Positions 24,955 to 33,946 of a stretch of 64,000 nt of DNA are shown one piece after another. The DNA is from Sedimentibacter sp. MB31-C6 (GTDB taxonomy: Bacteria; Bacillota; Clostridia; Tissierellales; Sedimentibacteraceae): assembly GCF_035934735.1 (NCBI RefSeq), contig NZ_CP142396.1, positions 1,984,001 through 2,048,000 of the forward strand, written 5' to 3'. The first letter of the stretch is position 1; each line of letters starts with the position of its first letter. The notes below the pieces were generated by a model, which saw only the letters and a list, made by a program, of their open reading frames with translations, was not told the origin of the DNA and did not search any database. The translations under genes and the position numbers were made by a program.

Positions 24955-26451
24955 TTTAAGTTTCCCCATTTTCAATTTTTAAAAACTTATGAAGCCACTA
25001 ATTTAAAGTAGTTGAAGATATCAAATTGTTGTGATTTAATGTTTTTAGGTATAAAGCTTTGAATTCCAACTTTAGTTTTAACTAAAATACTTTCTATAGC
25101 ATAGCCAATGGCATAGTAAATAAACTTAGGAATGTCATAAATTCTCTTTGAACATTCCTTAGGTTCTTTAAAAAATATACTATCAGCTTTTTCAGATGTC
25201 ATTATACCAATGTACCCAACAGTAATAGTTGCAAATAGATTAAAATTACGTATAGATTTTAAAGACCAAACTCTAATATCTTCAAAATCAAACTGCTGTT
25301 TTTTGAACTTAAAATATTCTTCAATACGCCATCTCGTTAAATACATTTTAGTTACTATAAGCGATATCTTTTTCTTTTCAGATGATTTTAAATTTGTAAG
25401 TAACATCATAGGAATCTGTCCAAAACCGTAAACTACTATTAAGGTTAATTCTTGTTTTGGAAATTCGCATAAACTAACAGGGATATAACTAATTTTACAG
25501 TCAATATTTTTTTTATTTTTTCCCTTGAATTTTAAACAATAATTACCTTTATACTTACTAACTACATCAAGAACATTTTGAGTTTTATCATTATAGATAA
25601 CATTACGATTCATTTTTATACGTATTACAAAACGTTCTTTATTCTTAATAAAATATCTAAAATATTCATTTGCATCAAAGCCTCTATCTAATGTCCTTAT
25701 GCATTTGTTTCCAAAATTTTCGCTAAGTGACTTTAAACATTTAATATTTTCATGAGTTTCACTGATAAATCCCTTTTCTTCTGCTGAAAATACTTTTTCA
25801 TAAACGGGAAGAGGCATTTTTCTATTAGAAGTTAATACAGCAGCTTCGATTGTTTGGTACCCCTTTACTATTTTACCGGTACTACCGTCACGTACGTCAG
25901 CTAAAGCTTCTAACTTTTTACTGCATGGTTTTGCTATGTCTGAATTATCAACGACAATTACAGAATAATCATCTTTAATATTTTGTTTAACTATATCAAC
26001 ATAATTTTCCATAACCTGATCACCATCATCAAAATCATGAAGATTTCTTGACAAACGTTCAATAGTTTTTTTAAGAGTTATAGATTCTTTTAAAGAACGT
26101 GCAATTTCACTTAAATGAGTTTTATTTCCTTCGAGTAAACCGTAAATCATCTGTGTTAAGAACTTTATTTTAGGACGTTTTAAACCAGTAGAAATTTTAT
26201 TTGAAAAATTTGAAATATCCCGTTTTAATTCATAAGCTAATCTGTTATAATTAATCATGCAAGAATGCTCCTTTGTTTAGTTTTTGGTTGCACATTAATT
26301 ATAACATATAGGTGAGCATTTTTGCATTTTTTATTGTAAAATCAACAAATCTGTGTTTAACATTTTATTTTTTTTCTTAAATTGTGGATAACTAATATTA
26401 TTTTCATTCTTTTATTTTAATCATGGTCTTGAAAAAATGGGGAAACTTAAA
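24955..26451 (-). mobile_element. IS4-family insertion sequence, copy 2
   Basis: About 1497 bp, same ends and orientation as copy 1. Flanked by a direct repeat AGTAAAAT (24947-24954 and 26452-26459; extends to 9 bp with a preceding A). The outer flanks of the two copies do not match each other, so the 5.5-kb segment between them did not move as a composite transposon. Confidence 0.9.
24987..26258 (-). CDS. IS4-family DDE transposase, copy 2
   Basis: A 423-residue intact transposase, 421 of 423 residues identical to copy 1, with the same YREK signature (YLTRWRIEEYFKFKK). The differences are M for V immediately before this motif and P for L in the EPKECSKR segment near residue 362; neither hits a catalytic residue. 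ATG placed behind AAAGGAGCATTCTTGC as in copy 1. With two intact copies this element is likely active in the genome, and homologous copies elsewhere are to be expected. Confidence 0.95.
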   Translation of the reverse strand: MINYNRLAYELKRDISNFSNKISTGLKRPKIKFLTQMIYGLLEGNKTHLSEIARSLKESITLKKTIERLSRNLHDFDDGDQVMENYVDIVKQNIKDDYSVIVVDNSDIAKPCSKKLEALADVRDGSTGKIVKGYQTIEAAVLTSNRKMPLPVYEKVFSAEEKGFISETHENIKCLKSLSENFGNKCIRTLDRGFDANEYFRYFIKNKERFVIRIKMNRNVIYNDKTQNVLDVVSKYKGNYCLKFKGKNKKNIDCKISYIPVSLCEFPKQELTLIVVYGFGQIPMMLLTNLKSSEKKKISLIVTKMYLTRWRIEEYFKFKKQQFDFEDIRVWSLKSIRNFNLFATITVGYIGIMTSEKADSIFFKEPKECSKRIYDIPKFIYYAIGYAIESILVKTKVGIQSFIPKNIKSQQFDIFNYFKLVAS

Positions 26452-26549
26452 AGTAAAATAAGTTGACTATTTTGAACATTATATATAAACTAATATTTAG
26501 TCGTTTAAATTTTTAAATTTAATGTTGAGTAGTCAGAAAGGGCGATATT

Positions 26550-27098
26550 ATGTTTATGCAAACAAGATACGAATCAGATAGATTATATTATAGAATATTA
26601 AAGCACAATTATGCAAGAGAGGTTTTAGATTATTATAAAAGAAATCATATATTTCTAAAAGAATGGGAACCAAAGCATTTTAAGGATTTTTACACTATAT
26701 CATACCAAAAAAGGTCTTTGAAAAATGAATATTATATGTTTAAAGAAAATAAATTGGTTAGATTTTGGATTTTCGACAAGATAAATAATAAAGTAATTGG
26801 AAATGTATGTTATAGCAATATTGTAATGGGAAATTTTAAATCATGTTTTTTAGGATATAAATTAGATAAAGACGAAATAAATAAAGGTTATATGACAGAA
26901 GCAATAAATAAAACAATACAAATAATGTTTGATGATTTTGGTTTACATAGAATCGAAGTTAATGTAATACCACGTAACAACAGGTCGATTAGAGTTATGG
27001 AAAAACTTAAATTTGAAAGAGAAGGTTATTCAAAAAGATATTTAGAAATCAATGGAAAATGGGAAGACCATATACACTTTGCAACTTATAATGATTGA
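26550..27098 (+). CDS. GNAT N-acetyltransferase, RimJ/RimL type
   Basis: A 182-residue acetyltransferase of the RimJ/RimL subfamily, whose members acetylate N termini of ribosomal proteins or small amines. Seen: start RYESDRLYYRILKHNYAREVLDYY, GNVCYSNIVMGNFKSCFLGYKLD, then the acetyl-CoA region NKGYMTEAINKTIQIMFDDFGLHRIEVNVIPRNNRSIRVMEKLKF and ending KWEDHIHFA. The pyrophosphate loop is KGYMTEA, less Gly-rich than in many. ATG 26550 follows AAAGGGCGATATT; ATG 26556 is an alternative. Monocistronic, just beyond IS copy 2. Confidence 0.9.
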   Translation: MFMQTRYESDRLYYRILKHNYAREVLDYYKRNHIFLKEWEPKHFKDFYTISYQKRSLKNEYYMFKENKLVRFWIFDKINNKVIGNVCYSNIVMGNFKSCFLGYKLDKDEINKGYMTEAINKTIQIMFDDFGLHRIEVNVIPRNNRSIRVMEKLKFEREGYSKRYLEINGKWEDHIHFATYND

Positions 27099-27174
27099 AT
27101 ATTTTTTTGTATGGTATTGAAAAATAAGCACGATTAGGTATATACTATAAATATTAGAAATGAGAGGTGTTAAT

Positions 27175-28029
27175 ATGGGTGTTATTATAAAAGGGAAACC
27201 TGTTGCAGATGCAATAACTTTGGCTTTAAAAAAAGATGTAGAAGACCTTAAACTTAAAAATATAACTCCAACGATAAAAATTGTTAGAGTAGGAGAAAGG
27301 GAAGATGATATATCTTATGAAAAAGCAGCACTAAAAAGAATGGAAAAATGCGGAATTGAATGTAATGTTTTAACTTTATCAGAAGACATAAGTCAAAATA
27401 AATTAATTGAAGAATTAAATAAAATAAATGAAGATAATGCGGTTCATGGTATATTGTTATTTAGACCTTTACCAAAACATATTGATGAAAATATAGTAAA
27501 GTACATAATTAAACCAGAAAAAGATATAGATTGTTTTCATCCTATTAATACAGCTAAGGTTATGGAAGGTGAAAAATCAGGATTTCCACCATGTACTCCA
27601 TCTGCTGCAATAGAATTATTAAAACATTATGGTATTGAATTAAAAGGTAAAAAAGCTGTTGTTGTAGGCCGTTCAATGGTTGTAGGAAAACCACTTGCTA
27701 TGATGTTGTTAAAGGAAGATGCAACAGTTACAATATGTCATTCAAAAACTGAAAATTTAAGTGAAATTACATCTAAAGCTGATATATTAATAGGAGCTGT
27801 TGGAAAATCCAAGATGATTACAAAGGATTATATAAAAAATGAAGCTGTTATAATAGACGTTGGAATTAATGTTGATGAAGAAGGTAATTTATCAGGAGAT
27901 GTAAATACTGAAGATTGTTTAGAAAAATCATCTTATATAACTCCTGTACCATCAGGTGTAGGCTCTGTTACTACAGCAATTTTAGCAAAACATGTGGTTA
28001 AAGCATGTCGTTTAATAATAGATGAGTAA
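27175..28029 (+). CDS. folD: Bifunctional methylene-THF dehydrogenase/cyclohydrolase
   Basis: A 284-residue FolD that interconverts methylene-, methenyl- and formyl-tetrahydrofolate in the cytoplasm. Seen: YEKAALKRMEKCGI with the catalytic Lys, GILLFRPLPKHI, KDIDCFHP, PCTPSAAIELL, Rossmann VVVGRSMVVGKPLAMML and the ending TPVPSGVGSVTTAIL. Position 2 of the usual GRSxxVG motif is intact. Start is ATG 27175 after GAGAGGTGTTAAT; the earlier ATG at 27160 lies before this site. Next to the threonine aldolase gene, which links it to glycine and one-carbon metabolism. Confidence 0.96.
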   Translation: MGVIIKGKPVADAITLALKKDVEDLKLKNITPTIKIVRVGEREDDISYEKAALKRMEKCGIECNVLTLSEDISQNKLIEELNKINEDNAVHGILLFRPLPKHIDENIVKYIIKPEKDIDCFHPINTAKVMEGEKSGFPPCTPSAAIELLKHYGIELKGKKAVVVGRSMVVGKPLAMMLLKEDATVTICHSKTENLSEITSKADILIGAVGKSKMITKDYIKNEAVIIDVGINVDEEGNLSGDVNTEDCLEKSSYITPVPSGVGSVTTAILAKHVVKACRLIIDE

Positions 28030-28094
28030 AAGAAAAGTTGTCATTCTGAAGGCGGCTTGAAATATCAAATTAAAAAAACAAGGATGGTGTAAAA

Positions 28095-29117
28095 ATGCGT
28101 TTTATTGATTTAAGAAGCGATACAGTAACAATGCCTACTGATGAAATGAGAAATGCAATAGCAAATGCAGAAGTAGGTGACGATGTTTATGAAGATGATC
28201 CAACAGTTAATAAGCTTGAAAAATTAGCAGCTGAAAAAGTTGGTAAGGAAGCCGCTATATTTGTACCTAGTGGTACTTTTGGAAATCAGTTAGCTTTGTT
28301 TACACATTGTCTTAGAGGGGAAGAAGTAATAATTGGAAAAGACAATCATATTGTTATTCATGAAGTAGGGGCATCTGCAGTAATATCAGGCGTACAGCTT
28401 AGGACTTTGGAAACACATAATGGATTAATAAATCCTATAGAAATGGAAAAGGCGATTAGGGTTGATGATATTCATGAACCTGAAACAAGTTTAATATGTG
28501 TAGAAAATGCTCATGGTAGCGGTTCTGTTATTCCATTGGAAAATTTAAAGCAAATAAAAAAAATTGCAGAAAAACATTCTATACCTGTTCATATGGATGG
28601 AGCAAGGTTGTTTAACGCAGCAACTTTTTTAAATGTAGATGTAAAAGAAATTACTAACTGTTGTGATTCGGTTATGTTTTGTTTATCAAAAGGGTTATCA
28701 GCACCAGCTGGCTCTATGTTAGCTGGAAGTAAAAAGTTTATTAAAAGTGCTAGAAAGAAAAGAAAACTTATGGGTGGCGGAATGAGACAAATTGGAATTC
28801 TAGCAGCTGCAGGGATAATAGCATTAGAAAAGATGACGTTGAGACTTGATGAAGACCACCAAAATGCAAAATATTTAGCTGAGGAGTTATCTAAACTACC
28901 TGGTATAACTGTTAAATTTGATAGAAACGATATAGATATGGTATTCTTTGAAATGAGTGAAGAAACTATAAAAGAAGATATTTTTGTTAATAAATTATAT
29001 GAAAAAAACATAAAAATTGGTGGTGTAGAAAATGGAGAATATCGTTTTGTAACTCATATAGGAGTTACAAAGGAAGATATTGATTATGTTATTAATTGTA
29101 TTAAGGAACTGATGTAG
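28095..29117 (+). CDS. ltaE: Low-specificity L-threonine aldolase
   Basis: A 340-residue PLP enzyme that splits threonine/allo-threonine to glycine and acetaldehyde. Seen: start FIDLRSDTVTMPTDEMR, GDDVYEDDPTVNKLE, the cofactor ring-stacking His and Asp region (PVHMDGARLFNA) and the PLP lysine in FCLSKGLSAPAGSML (about residue 199). Length normal. Start ATG with AAGGATGGTGTAAAA. Lies 65 bases after folD on the same strand; together they can feed glycine-derived one-carbon units (inference). A terminator follows at 29183. Confidence 0.93.
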   Translation: MRFIDLRSDTVTMPTDEMRNAIANAEVGDDVYEDDPTVNKLEKLAAEKVGKEAAIFVPSGTFGNQLALFTHCLRGEEVIIGKDNHIVIHEVGASAVISGVQLRTLETHNGLINPIEMEKAIRVDDIHEPETSLICVENAHGSGSVIPLENLKQIKKIAEKHSIPVHMDGARLFNAATFLNVDVKEITNCCDSVMFCLSKGLSAPAGSMLAGSKKFIKSARKKRKLMGGGMRQIGILAAAGIIALEKMTLRLDEDHQNAKYLAEELSKLPGITVKFDRNDIDMVFFEMSEETIKEDIFVNKLYEKNIKIGGVENGEYRFVTHIGVTKEDIDYVINCIKELM

Positions 29118-29182
29118 TTATACTTATATATTGAAATACTAAGAAAGTTTATTTTGTGAACATTAACAAATGGTTAGTTTAT

Positions 29183-29229
29183 ACTAAAGAACTTTACTTT
29201 TTATGTGAAGTTCTTTTAGTTTATTTTTA
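29183..29229 (+). terminator. Intrinsic terminator after the threonine aldolase gene
   Basis: ACTAAAGAACTT pairs with AAGTTCTTTTAGT (one bulged T), loop of 13 bases, followed by TTATTTTTAT. Confidence 0.75.
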
Positions 29230-29268
29230 TAAAGTAAATGTTAAATATATCATAAGGGAGCAGAAATA

Positions 29269-30198
29269 ATGGACATAACTATTGTATTTAACAATATCGC
29301 AACACTTTTTTTACTAATATTCATAGGATTATTTGCTGGAAAAACAGAGATGGTGAATAAAAATGCTACAGGTTATTTATCAGATGTATTAATGAAGATT
29401 ACATTACCAGCAACTATTTTTTTATCAATTTCAGGTACATTTAGTCAAGGTATTTTAAAAGATAGTTTAGTAATATTAATTATAACATTTATGATTCATA
29501 TATCATGTATTTTGATATCATTAGGTTACACTAAGCTAATTAAAATTCCAGATAAAGACAGAGGAGTATGGATTTTTACAAGTACTTTTACAAACGTTGG
29601 ATTTATGGGATTTCCAATAATATATGCAATCTTAGGTAAAGAAGGTCTTTTTTTAGCATCAATTTCAAATACAGTATTTAATATTTTGATATTTTCAATA
29701 GGTGTTAAAATGATTACTATGGGTTTTAAAAGTGAAAGCAATGTAAGCGTTAAAAAATTACTATTGAATAATAATAATATTGCTATAGTTTTAGGAATTT
29801 TCTTTTATTTAGCACAAATAAGCCTACCAGAATTTTTATATAATTCAATAAATCATATAGGCAGTGCTACAACGCCTTTATCAATGATTTTGGTAGGGTT
29901 GTCAATATCAAAAAATAATATGAGTGATATTTTTAATGATAATAAGCTATACATACTTTCAATTGTAAGATTACTGATTATTCCTTTTTTAGTTTTAATA
30001 ATCATGAAAATTATTCCCTTTGAAAGTACAAGCCTTATACCTAAGGTAATGGTTATAGCTTTTGCCATGCCTGCTCCATCGGTAACTTCAATTATAGCAG
30101 AGCAATATAATGGCAACAAAGAACTTGCTGCAAAAGTAGTTTTCTTAACAAGTGTAGTTTCTATGCTAACTATACCAATTGTTCTTTTGTTAATCTAA
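29269..30198 (+). CDS. AEC-family (auxin efflux carrier fold) transporter
   Basis: A 309-residue membrane protein with about ten helices, of the AEC/BART type. Bacterial members move organic acids such as malate or malonate. Seen: N-terminal FLLIFIGLFAGKTEMVNKNATGYLSDVLMKITLPATIF and a GFPIIYAILGKEG motif, and C-terminal PSVTSIIAEQYNGNKELAAKVVFLT, the conserved end of the family. ATG with AAGGGAGCAGAAATA. It stands 40 bases before the FAD dehydrogenase operon and may be part of it, so its substrate might be the 2-hydroxy acid that the dehydrogenase uses (inference). Confidence 0.88.
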   Translation: MDITIVFNNIATLFLLIFIGLFAGKTEMVNKNATGYLSDVLMKITLPATIFLSISGTFSQGILKDSLVILIITFMIHISCILISLGYTKLIKIPDKDRGVWIFTSTFTNVGFMGFPIIYAILGKEGLFLASISNTVFNILIFSIGVKMITMGFKSESNVSVKKLLLNNNNIAIVLGIFFYLAQISLPEFLYNSINHIGSATTPLSMILVGLSISKNNMSDIFNDNKLYILSIVRLLIIPFLVLIIMKIIPFESTSLIPKVMVIAFAMPAPSVTSIIAEQYNGNKELAAKVVFLTSVVSMLTIPIVLLLI

Positions 30199-30238
30199 AG
30201 ATGAGGGGATATATATGATTCAATATGGAGGTCATAAT

Positions 30239-31837
30239 ATGGAAAATAATAATTTTATAGAACTTTATGGAGAATATTTAAGAGATGAATCGCGTCAAAT
30301 AGGAAATGCTGAAAGTATCTTATTTGCCAAGACAGAACAAGATATAATAATGTCAGTTAAAGAATGCAATAATAAAAATATTCCTATAACTACGCAAGGA
30401 GCAAGAACTGGATTAGCTGCTTCAGCTGTTCCTAATGGAGGACATATAATAAATTTAAGTAGAATGAATAAGATTGTTGGTGCTAGATATGACAATTTAA
30501 TGGATAGATTATTTTTGAGAGTACAACCGGGCGTTTTATTATCAGAAGTAAGAAAGTATTTAGAGAATAAATCATTTATTACTGATAATTGGGATTCTAC
30601 ATCATTAGAAGCATTAACTCATATAGAAAAGGGGAAATGGTTTTATTCTACTGACCCAACTGAAACTTCAGCTTCAATTGGAGGGATGGCTGCATGTAAT
30701 GCATCAGGAGCTAAAAGTTTTAGATATGGCTCTACAAGAGATCATGTAGAAGGACTTAGAATAATATTATCAGATGGCGATTTACTTATTTTAAAACGAG
30801 GACAAGTAATTGCTAAAAATGGTAAATTTAAGCTAGTAACGGAAAACGGAAGAGTTGTTAAAGGTGAATTGCCAAAATATAAAATGCCAAATGTAAAGAA
30901 AAACACATCTGGTTATTTTAATAAACCAGATATGGATATGATAGATTTATTTATAGGTTCGGACGGAACTCTTGGAATAATTAGTGAAATAGAAATCGAA
31001 TTAAACAAAACCAAAGAAGCTATATGGGGAATTACTGCATTTATGCCTGATGAAGATAAAGCTTTAGATTTAGTCAGAGCTTTAAGAGGTGAAAGAATCT
31101 TTAATGATGTTGAGCCTTTAGAGTTAAAACCATCAGCAATAGAGTTTTTTAATCATAATGCTTTAAATATGCTCAGAGAACAACAAAAAACAAATCCAGC
31201 CTTTGCGATGATACAGGAAATCAAAGAAACATACCATACAGGAATTTACATAGAAATAGAAGCTGATTCAAATGATGAAGTATGGTGTGCAGTTGAAAAA
31301 ATCGGTAATTTGATTGTTAAAATAGGTGGAGATGAGGATGCAACTTGGGTTGCTAATAATTCATCTAACTTAGAAAAATTACATGCTTTTAGACATGCCT
31401 GTCCAGAATGTGTTAATATGCAAATTGATATTATAAGAAAAAACTATCCAACAATTACAAAATTAGGAACAGATATGTCTGTCCCTGATGAAAAGTTAAA
31501 AGAAGTTATGGATATGTACAATAGAGACTTGACTGAGAATAAGTTGCAGTACGTGATTTTTGGACATGTTGGAAACAATCATCTTCATGTCAATATAATA
31601 CCACGAAATGAAGATGAATATAAAATAGGTAAGAAAATATATTCTAATTGGGCTGAAATGATTGTCGCTATGGGTGGCGCAGTGTCTGCTGAGCATGGAG
31701 TAGGAAAATTAAAAGTAGAATTTCTTCAAAAAATGTTTACTGAAAATCAACTTGATGAAATGAGAAAATTAAAAAGGTTATTCGATTTAAATCAAATATT
31801 AAATAGAGATACTATTTTCTCGTACGTTGAATCATAG
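30239..31837 (+). CDS. FAD-linked 2-hydroxyacid dehydrogenase (lactate/GlcD type)
   Basis: A 532-residue cytoplasmic flavoenzyme of the VAO/PCMH family. FAD-binding domain: PITTQGARTGLAASAVPNGG, LRVQPGVLLSEV, TSASIGGMAACNASGAKSFRYGSTRDHV, GTLGIISEIEIEL. C-terminal substrate domain: GHVGNNHLHVNIIPR and GAVSAEHGVGKLK, as in glycolate oxidase GlcD and lactate dehydrogenase. It is longer than typical LctD (about 470), owing to inserts near 115-150 and 190-240. The start is ATG 30239 behind TATGGAGGTCATAAT. Followed by etfB then etfA, the arrangement of electron-confurcating lactate dehydrogenase (Acetobacterium LctBCD). D-lactate is the best guess; other 2-hydroxyacids are possible. Confidence 0.88.
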   Translation: MENNNFIELYGEYLRDESRQIGNAESILFAKTEQDIIMSVKECNNKNIPITTQGARTGLAASAVPNGGHIINLSRMNKIVGARYDNLMDRLFLRVQPGVLLSEVRKYLENKSFITDNWDSTSLEALTHIEKGKWFYSTDPTETSASIGGMAACNASGAKSFRYGSTRDHVEGLRIILSDGDLLILKRGQVIAKNGKFKLVTENGRVVKGELPKYKMPNVKKNTSGYFNKPDMDMIDLFIGSDGTLGIISEIEIELNKTKEAIWGITAFMPDEDKALDLVRALRGERIFNDVEPLELKPSAIEFFNHNALNMLREQQKTNPAFAMIQEIKETYHTGIYIEIEADSNDEVWCAVEKIGNLIVKIGGDEDATWVANNSSNLEKLHAFRHACPECVNMQIDIIRKNYPTITKLGTDMSVPDEKLKEVMDMYNRDLTENKLQYVIFGHVGNNHLHVNIIPRNEDEYKIGKKIYSNWAEMIVAMGGAVSAEHGVGKLKVEFLQKMFTENQLDEMRKLKRLFDLNQILNRDTIFSYVES

Positions 31838-31848
31838 GAGGTAATACA

Positions 31849-32631
31849 ATGAAAATCATAGTTTGTATTAAGCAAGTGCCTGGAACAAATGAAGTCAAAA
31901 TCGACCCTGTAACTAATACAATTATTAGAGAAAATGTAGCTTCTATAATTAATCCCTTTGATACTTATGCTATCGAAGAAGCAGTTCGTATTAAAGAAAG
32001 GATAGGGGCTCAAATAGTAGGCTTAAGTATGGGTATACCTGCAGCAGAGGAAATGCTTAGAGAAGGAATTTCGTTGAAATTAGATGAGGCGATGCTTTTA
32101 ACAGATAGGAGATTTGCTGGTTCTGATACTTTAGCTACATCTTATGCATTGAGTCAAGGAGTAAAAAAAATTGGTGAATTTGATTTAATAATATGTGGCA
32201 AACAAGCTACTGATGGTGACACGGCACAGGTTGGACCAAGTTTAGCCAAGACATTAGGTATAGCATATGCAACTGATATAAGTAAAATAATTGAGATTAA
32301 TAAAAAAGTTATACATTGCATGAAAATTACAGATGATGGATACGAAGAAATTTTAGTAAAATTACCGGCATTAATTACGGTAGTAAAGGAAATAAATATG
32401 CCGAGACTACCTTCAATAAAAAGTATGAAAAAGGCAACAAAGTCAAAAATTAAAATAGTAAACTTTGAAGATATAAACGCAGATGAAAGATTAGCTGGAC
32501 TTAAGGGCTCACCTACACAGGTTCGTAAAACCTTTGTTCCAATTCACAATGTAAACAGTGAGATAATAGAAGGTACAATTGAAGAAAAAACAAATAAATT
32601 AGCAGAGATTTTATTATCATTAAAAATATAA
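31849..32631 (+). CDS. etfB: Electron transfer flavoprotein beta subunit
   Basis: A 260-residue EtfB. Seen: start KIIVCIKQVPGTNEVKIDP, AIEEAVRIKE, DLIICGKQATDGDTAQVGPSLAKTLG (the Etf beta signature) and IKIVNFEDINADE near the end. It binds the bifurcating FAD region/NAD side together with EtfA. Start ATG 12 bases after the dehydrogenase stop, with TAGGAGGTAATACA. It pairs with the next gene in a dehydrogenase-EtfAB complex that would drive 2-hydroxyacid oxidation with NAD+ at the expense of reduced ferredoxin. Confidence 0.95.
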   Translation: MKIIVCIKQVPGTNEVKIDPVTNTIIRENVASIINPFDTYAIEEAVRIKERIGAQIVGLSMGIPAAEEMLREGISLKLDEAMLLTDRRFAGSDTLATSYALSQGVKKIGEFDLIICGKQATDGDTAQVGPSLAKTLGIAYATDISKIIEINKKVIHCMKITDDGYEEILVKLPALITVVKEINMPRLPSIKSMKKATKSKIKIVNFEDINADERLAGLKGSPTQVRKTFVPIHNVNSEIIEGTIEEKTNKLAEILLSLKI

Positions 32632-32643
32632 GAGGGTAGCTAA

Positions 32644-33834
32644 ATGGCAAGTATAGAAATATTAAAAGATAAATGTATTGGATGTAAAAAATGTGTAGGT
32701 TCATGTCCATTTGGAGCTATAGAAATAATAGATAGTAAAGCTGTAATTGGAGATAAATGTACACTTTGTGGCTCATGTGTAGAAAGTTGTAAGTTGGGAG
32801 CAATAAATTTCATAAAGGATGAATTGGAATATAATGACATAAGCGAATACAAAGGAATTTGGGTTTTTGCAGAGCAAAGATTTGGTAAATTAAAACCAGT
32901 TACTTTAGAATTAGTCGGTCAAGCTAGAAAACTAGCTGAAACATTAAAAGTTAATGTTACAGCTGTTTTATTAGGAGATAATGTAAAACTATTGGCAAAA
33001 GAATTAATTGCATATGGTGCTGACGAAATATTAATTATGGACACACCATGGTTGAAAGATTTTAATGATCAAGTATACGGAGAAATAATGGTGAATTTAA
33101 TTAATGATTATAAGCCGGAAATTGTTTTAATTGGAGCTACATCTAATGGACGTTCATTAGCACCTTATATTTCTGCAACTATAAAAACTGGATTAACTGC
33201 AGACTGTACTAAATTAGAAATAGATAATAAAGAAGGAATTTTGTTGCAAACAAGACCAGCCTTCGGAGGTAATTTAATGGCAACTATAGTATGTCCACAT
33301 CATCGACCTCAAATGGCTACAGTTCGTCCTAAAGTATTTAAACCAATAGAACCAAATTATTTAAAAAGTGGAAAAATAACTTATATTCCAATTCCTTCTT
33401 CGATAGATAGTTATGTAAAAAAAATTAAAGATATAGACAATTTAGAAGGTCTTAGTTTATCCGAAGCTGACATAATAGTAAGTGTTGGAAAGGGTATTGG
33501 TAATGTTAAGAACATTGAATTAGCAAAAGAATTAGCTAAAGTACTAGGTGGAACGGTAGGTTCATCAAGACCAGTAGTAGATTCAGGATGGATGCCATAT
33601 AGTCAACAAGTTGGACAGACAGGTAAAACAGTTGCTCCTAAACTATATATAGCATGTGGTATATCAGGTGCAATTCAACATTTAGCTGGATTAGCAGATA
33701 TTGAAACAATAGTGGCAATCAACATAGATCCGGATGCACCAATTTTCAATGTTGCTCATTATGGGATTGTAGGAGACTGTAGAGAAGTATTACCATTACT
33801 AACAAAAAAAATAAGAGCCTCTAAAAAGGCTTAA
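32644..33834 (+). CDS. etfA: EtfA with N-terminal 2[4Fe-4S] ferredoxin domain
   Basis: A 396-residue EtfA with an added ferredoxin module. Residues ~8-55 have two CxxCxxCxxxC-type motifs (DKCIGCKKCVGSCPFGA and DKCTLCGSCVESCKLGA). Residues ~75-260 form the Etf alpha N-domain and the end binds FAD (VGSSRPVVDSGWMPYSQQVGQTG, then GISGAIQHLAGL). This fused type marks electron-bifurcating Etf complexes, including LctC of Acetobacterium woodii. ATG with AGAGGGTAGCTAA. Last gene of the operon; a strong hairpin follows at 33860-33907. Confidence 0.95.
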   Translation: MASIEILKDKCIGCKKCVGSCPFGAIEIIDSKAVIGDKCTLCGSCVESCKLGAINFIKDELEYNDISEYKGIWVFAEQRFGKLKPVTLELVGQARKLAETLKVNVTAVLLGDNVKLLAKELIAYGADEILIMDTPWLKDFNDQVYGEIMVNLINDYKPEIVLIGATSNGRSLAPYISATIKTGLTADCTKLEIDNKEGILLQTRPAFGGNLMATIVCPHHRPQMATVRPKVFKPIEPNYLKSGKITYIPIPSSIDSYVKKIKDIDNLEGLSLSEADIIVSVGKGIGNVKNIELAKELAKVLGGTVGSSRPVVDSGWMPYSQQVGQTGKTVAPKLYIACGISGAIQHLAGLADIETIVAINIDPDAPIFNVAHYGIVGDCREVLPLLTKKIRASKKA

Positions 33835-33859
33835 CTTTATAGTTGTTTTCTTTTATGAA

Positions 33860-33907
33860 GTGAAGCTGAAGAATCTTTATAGAACATAAGATTCTTCAGC
33901 TTTTCAC
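33860..33907. terminator. Bidirectional terminator after etfA
   Basis: Arms GTGAAGCTGAAGAATCTT (33860-33877) and AAGATTCTTCAGC..TTTTCAC (33888-33907) pair over about 18 bases around a 10-base loop. The sequence resembles a widespread GAAGAATCTT-type dispersed repeat and lies between convergent genes. Confidence 0.75.
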
Positions 33908-33946
33908 TCAAATTTATTAAAGTTTGTCAAATTTAAGATAGAGAAT

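Noticed and set aside
17915-26459. The two IS4 copies as a composite transposon
   Set aside because: Each copy has its own target duplication and the outermost flanks do not match, which indicates two independent insertions.
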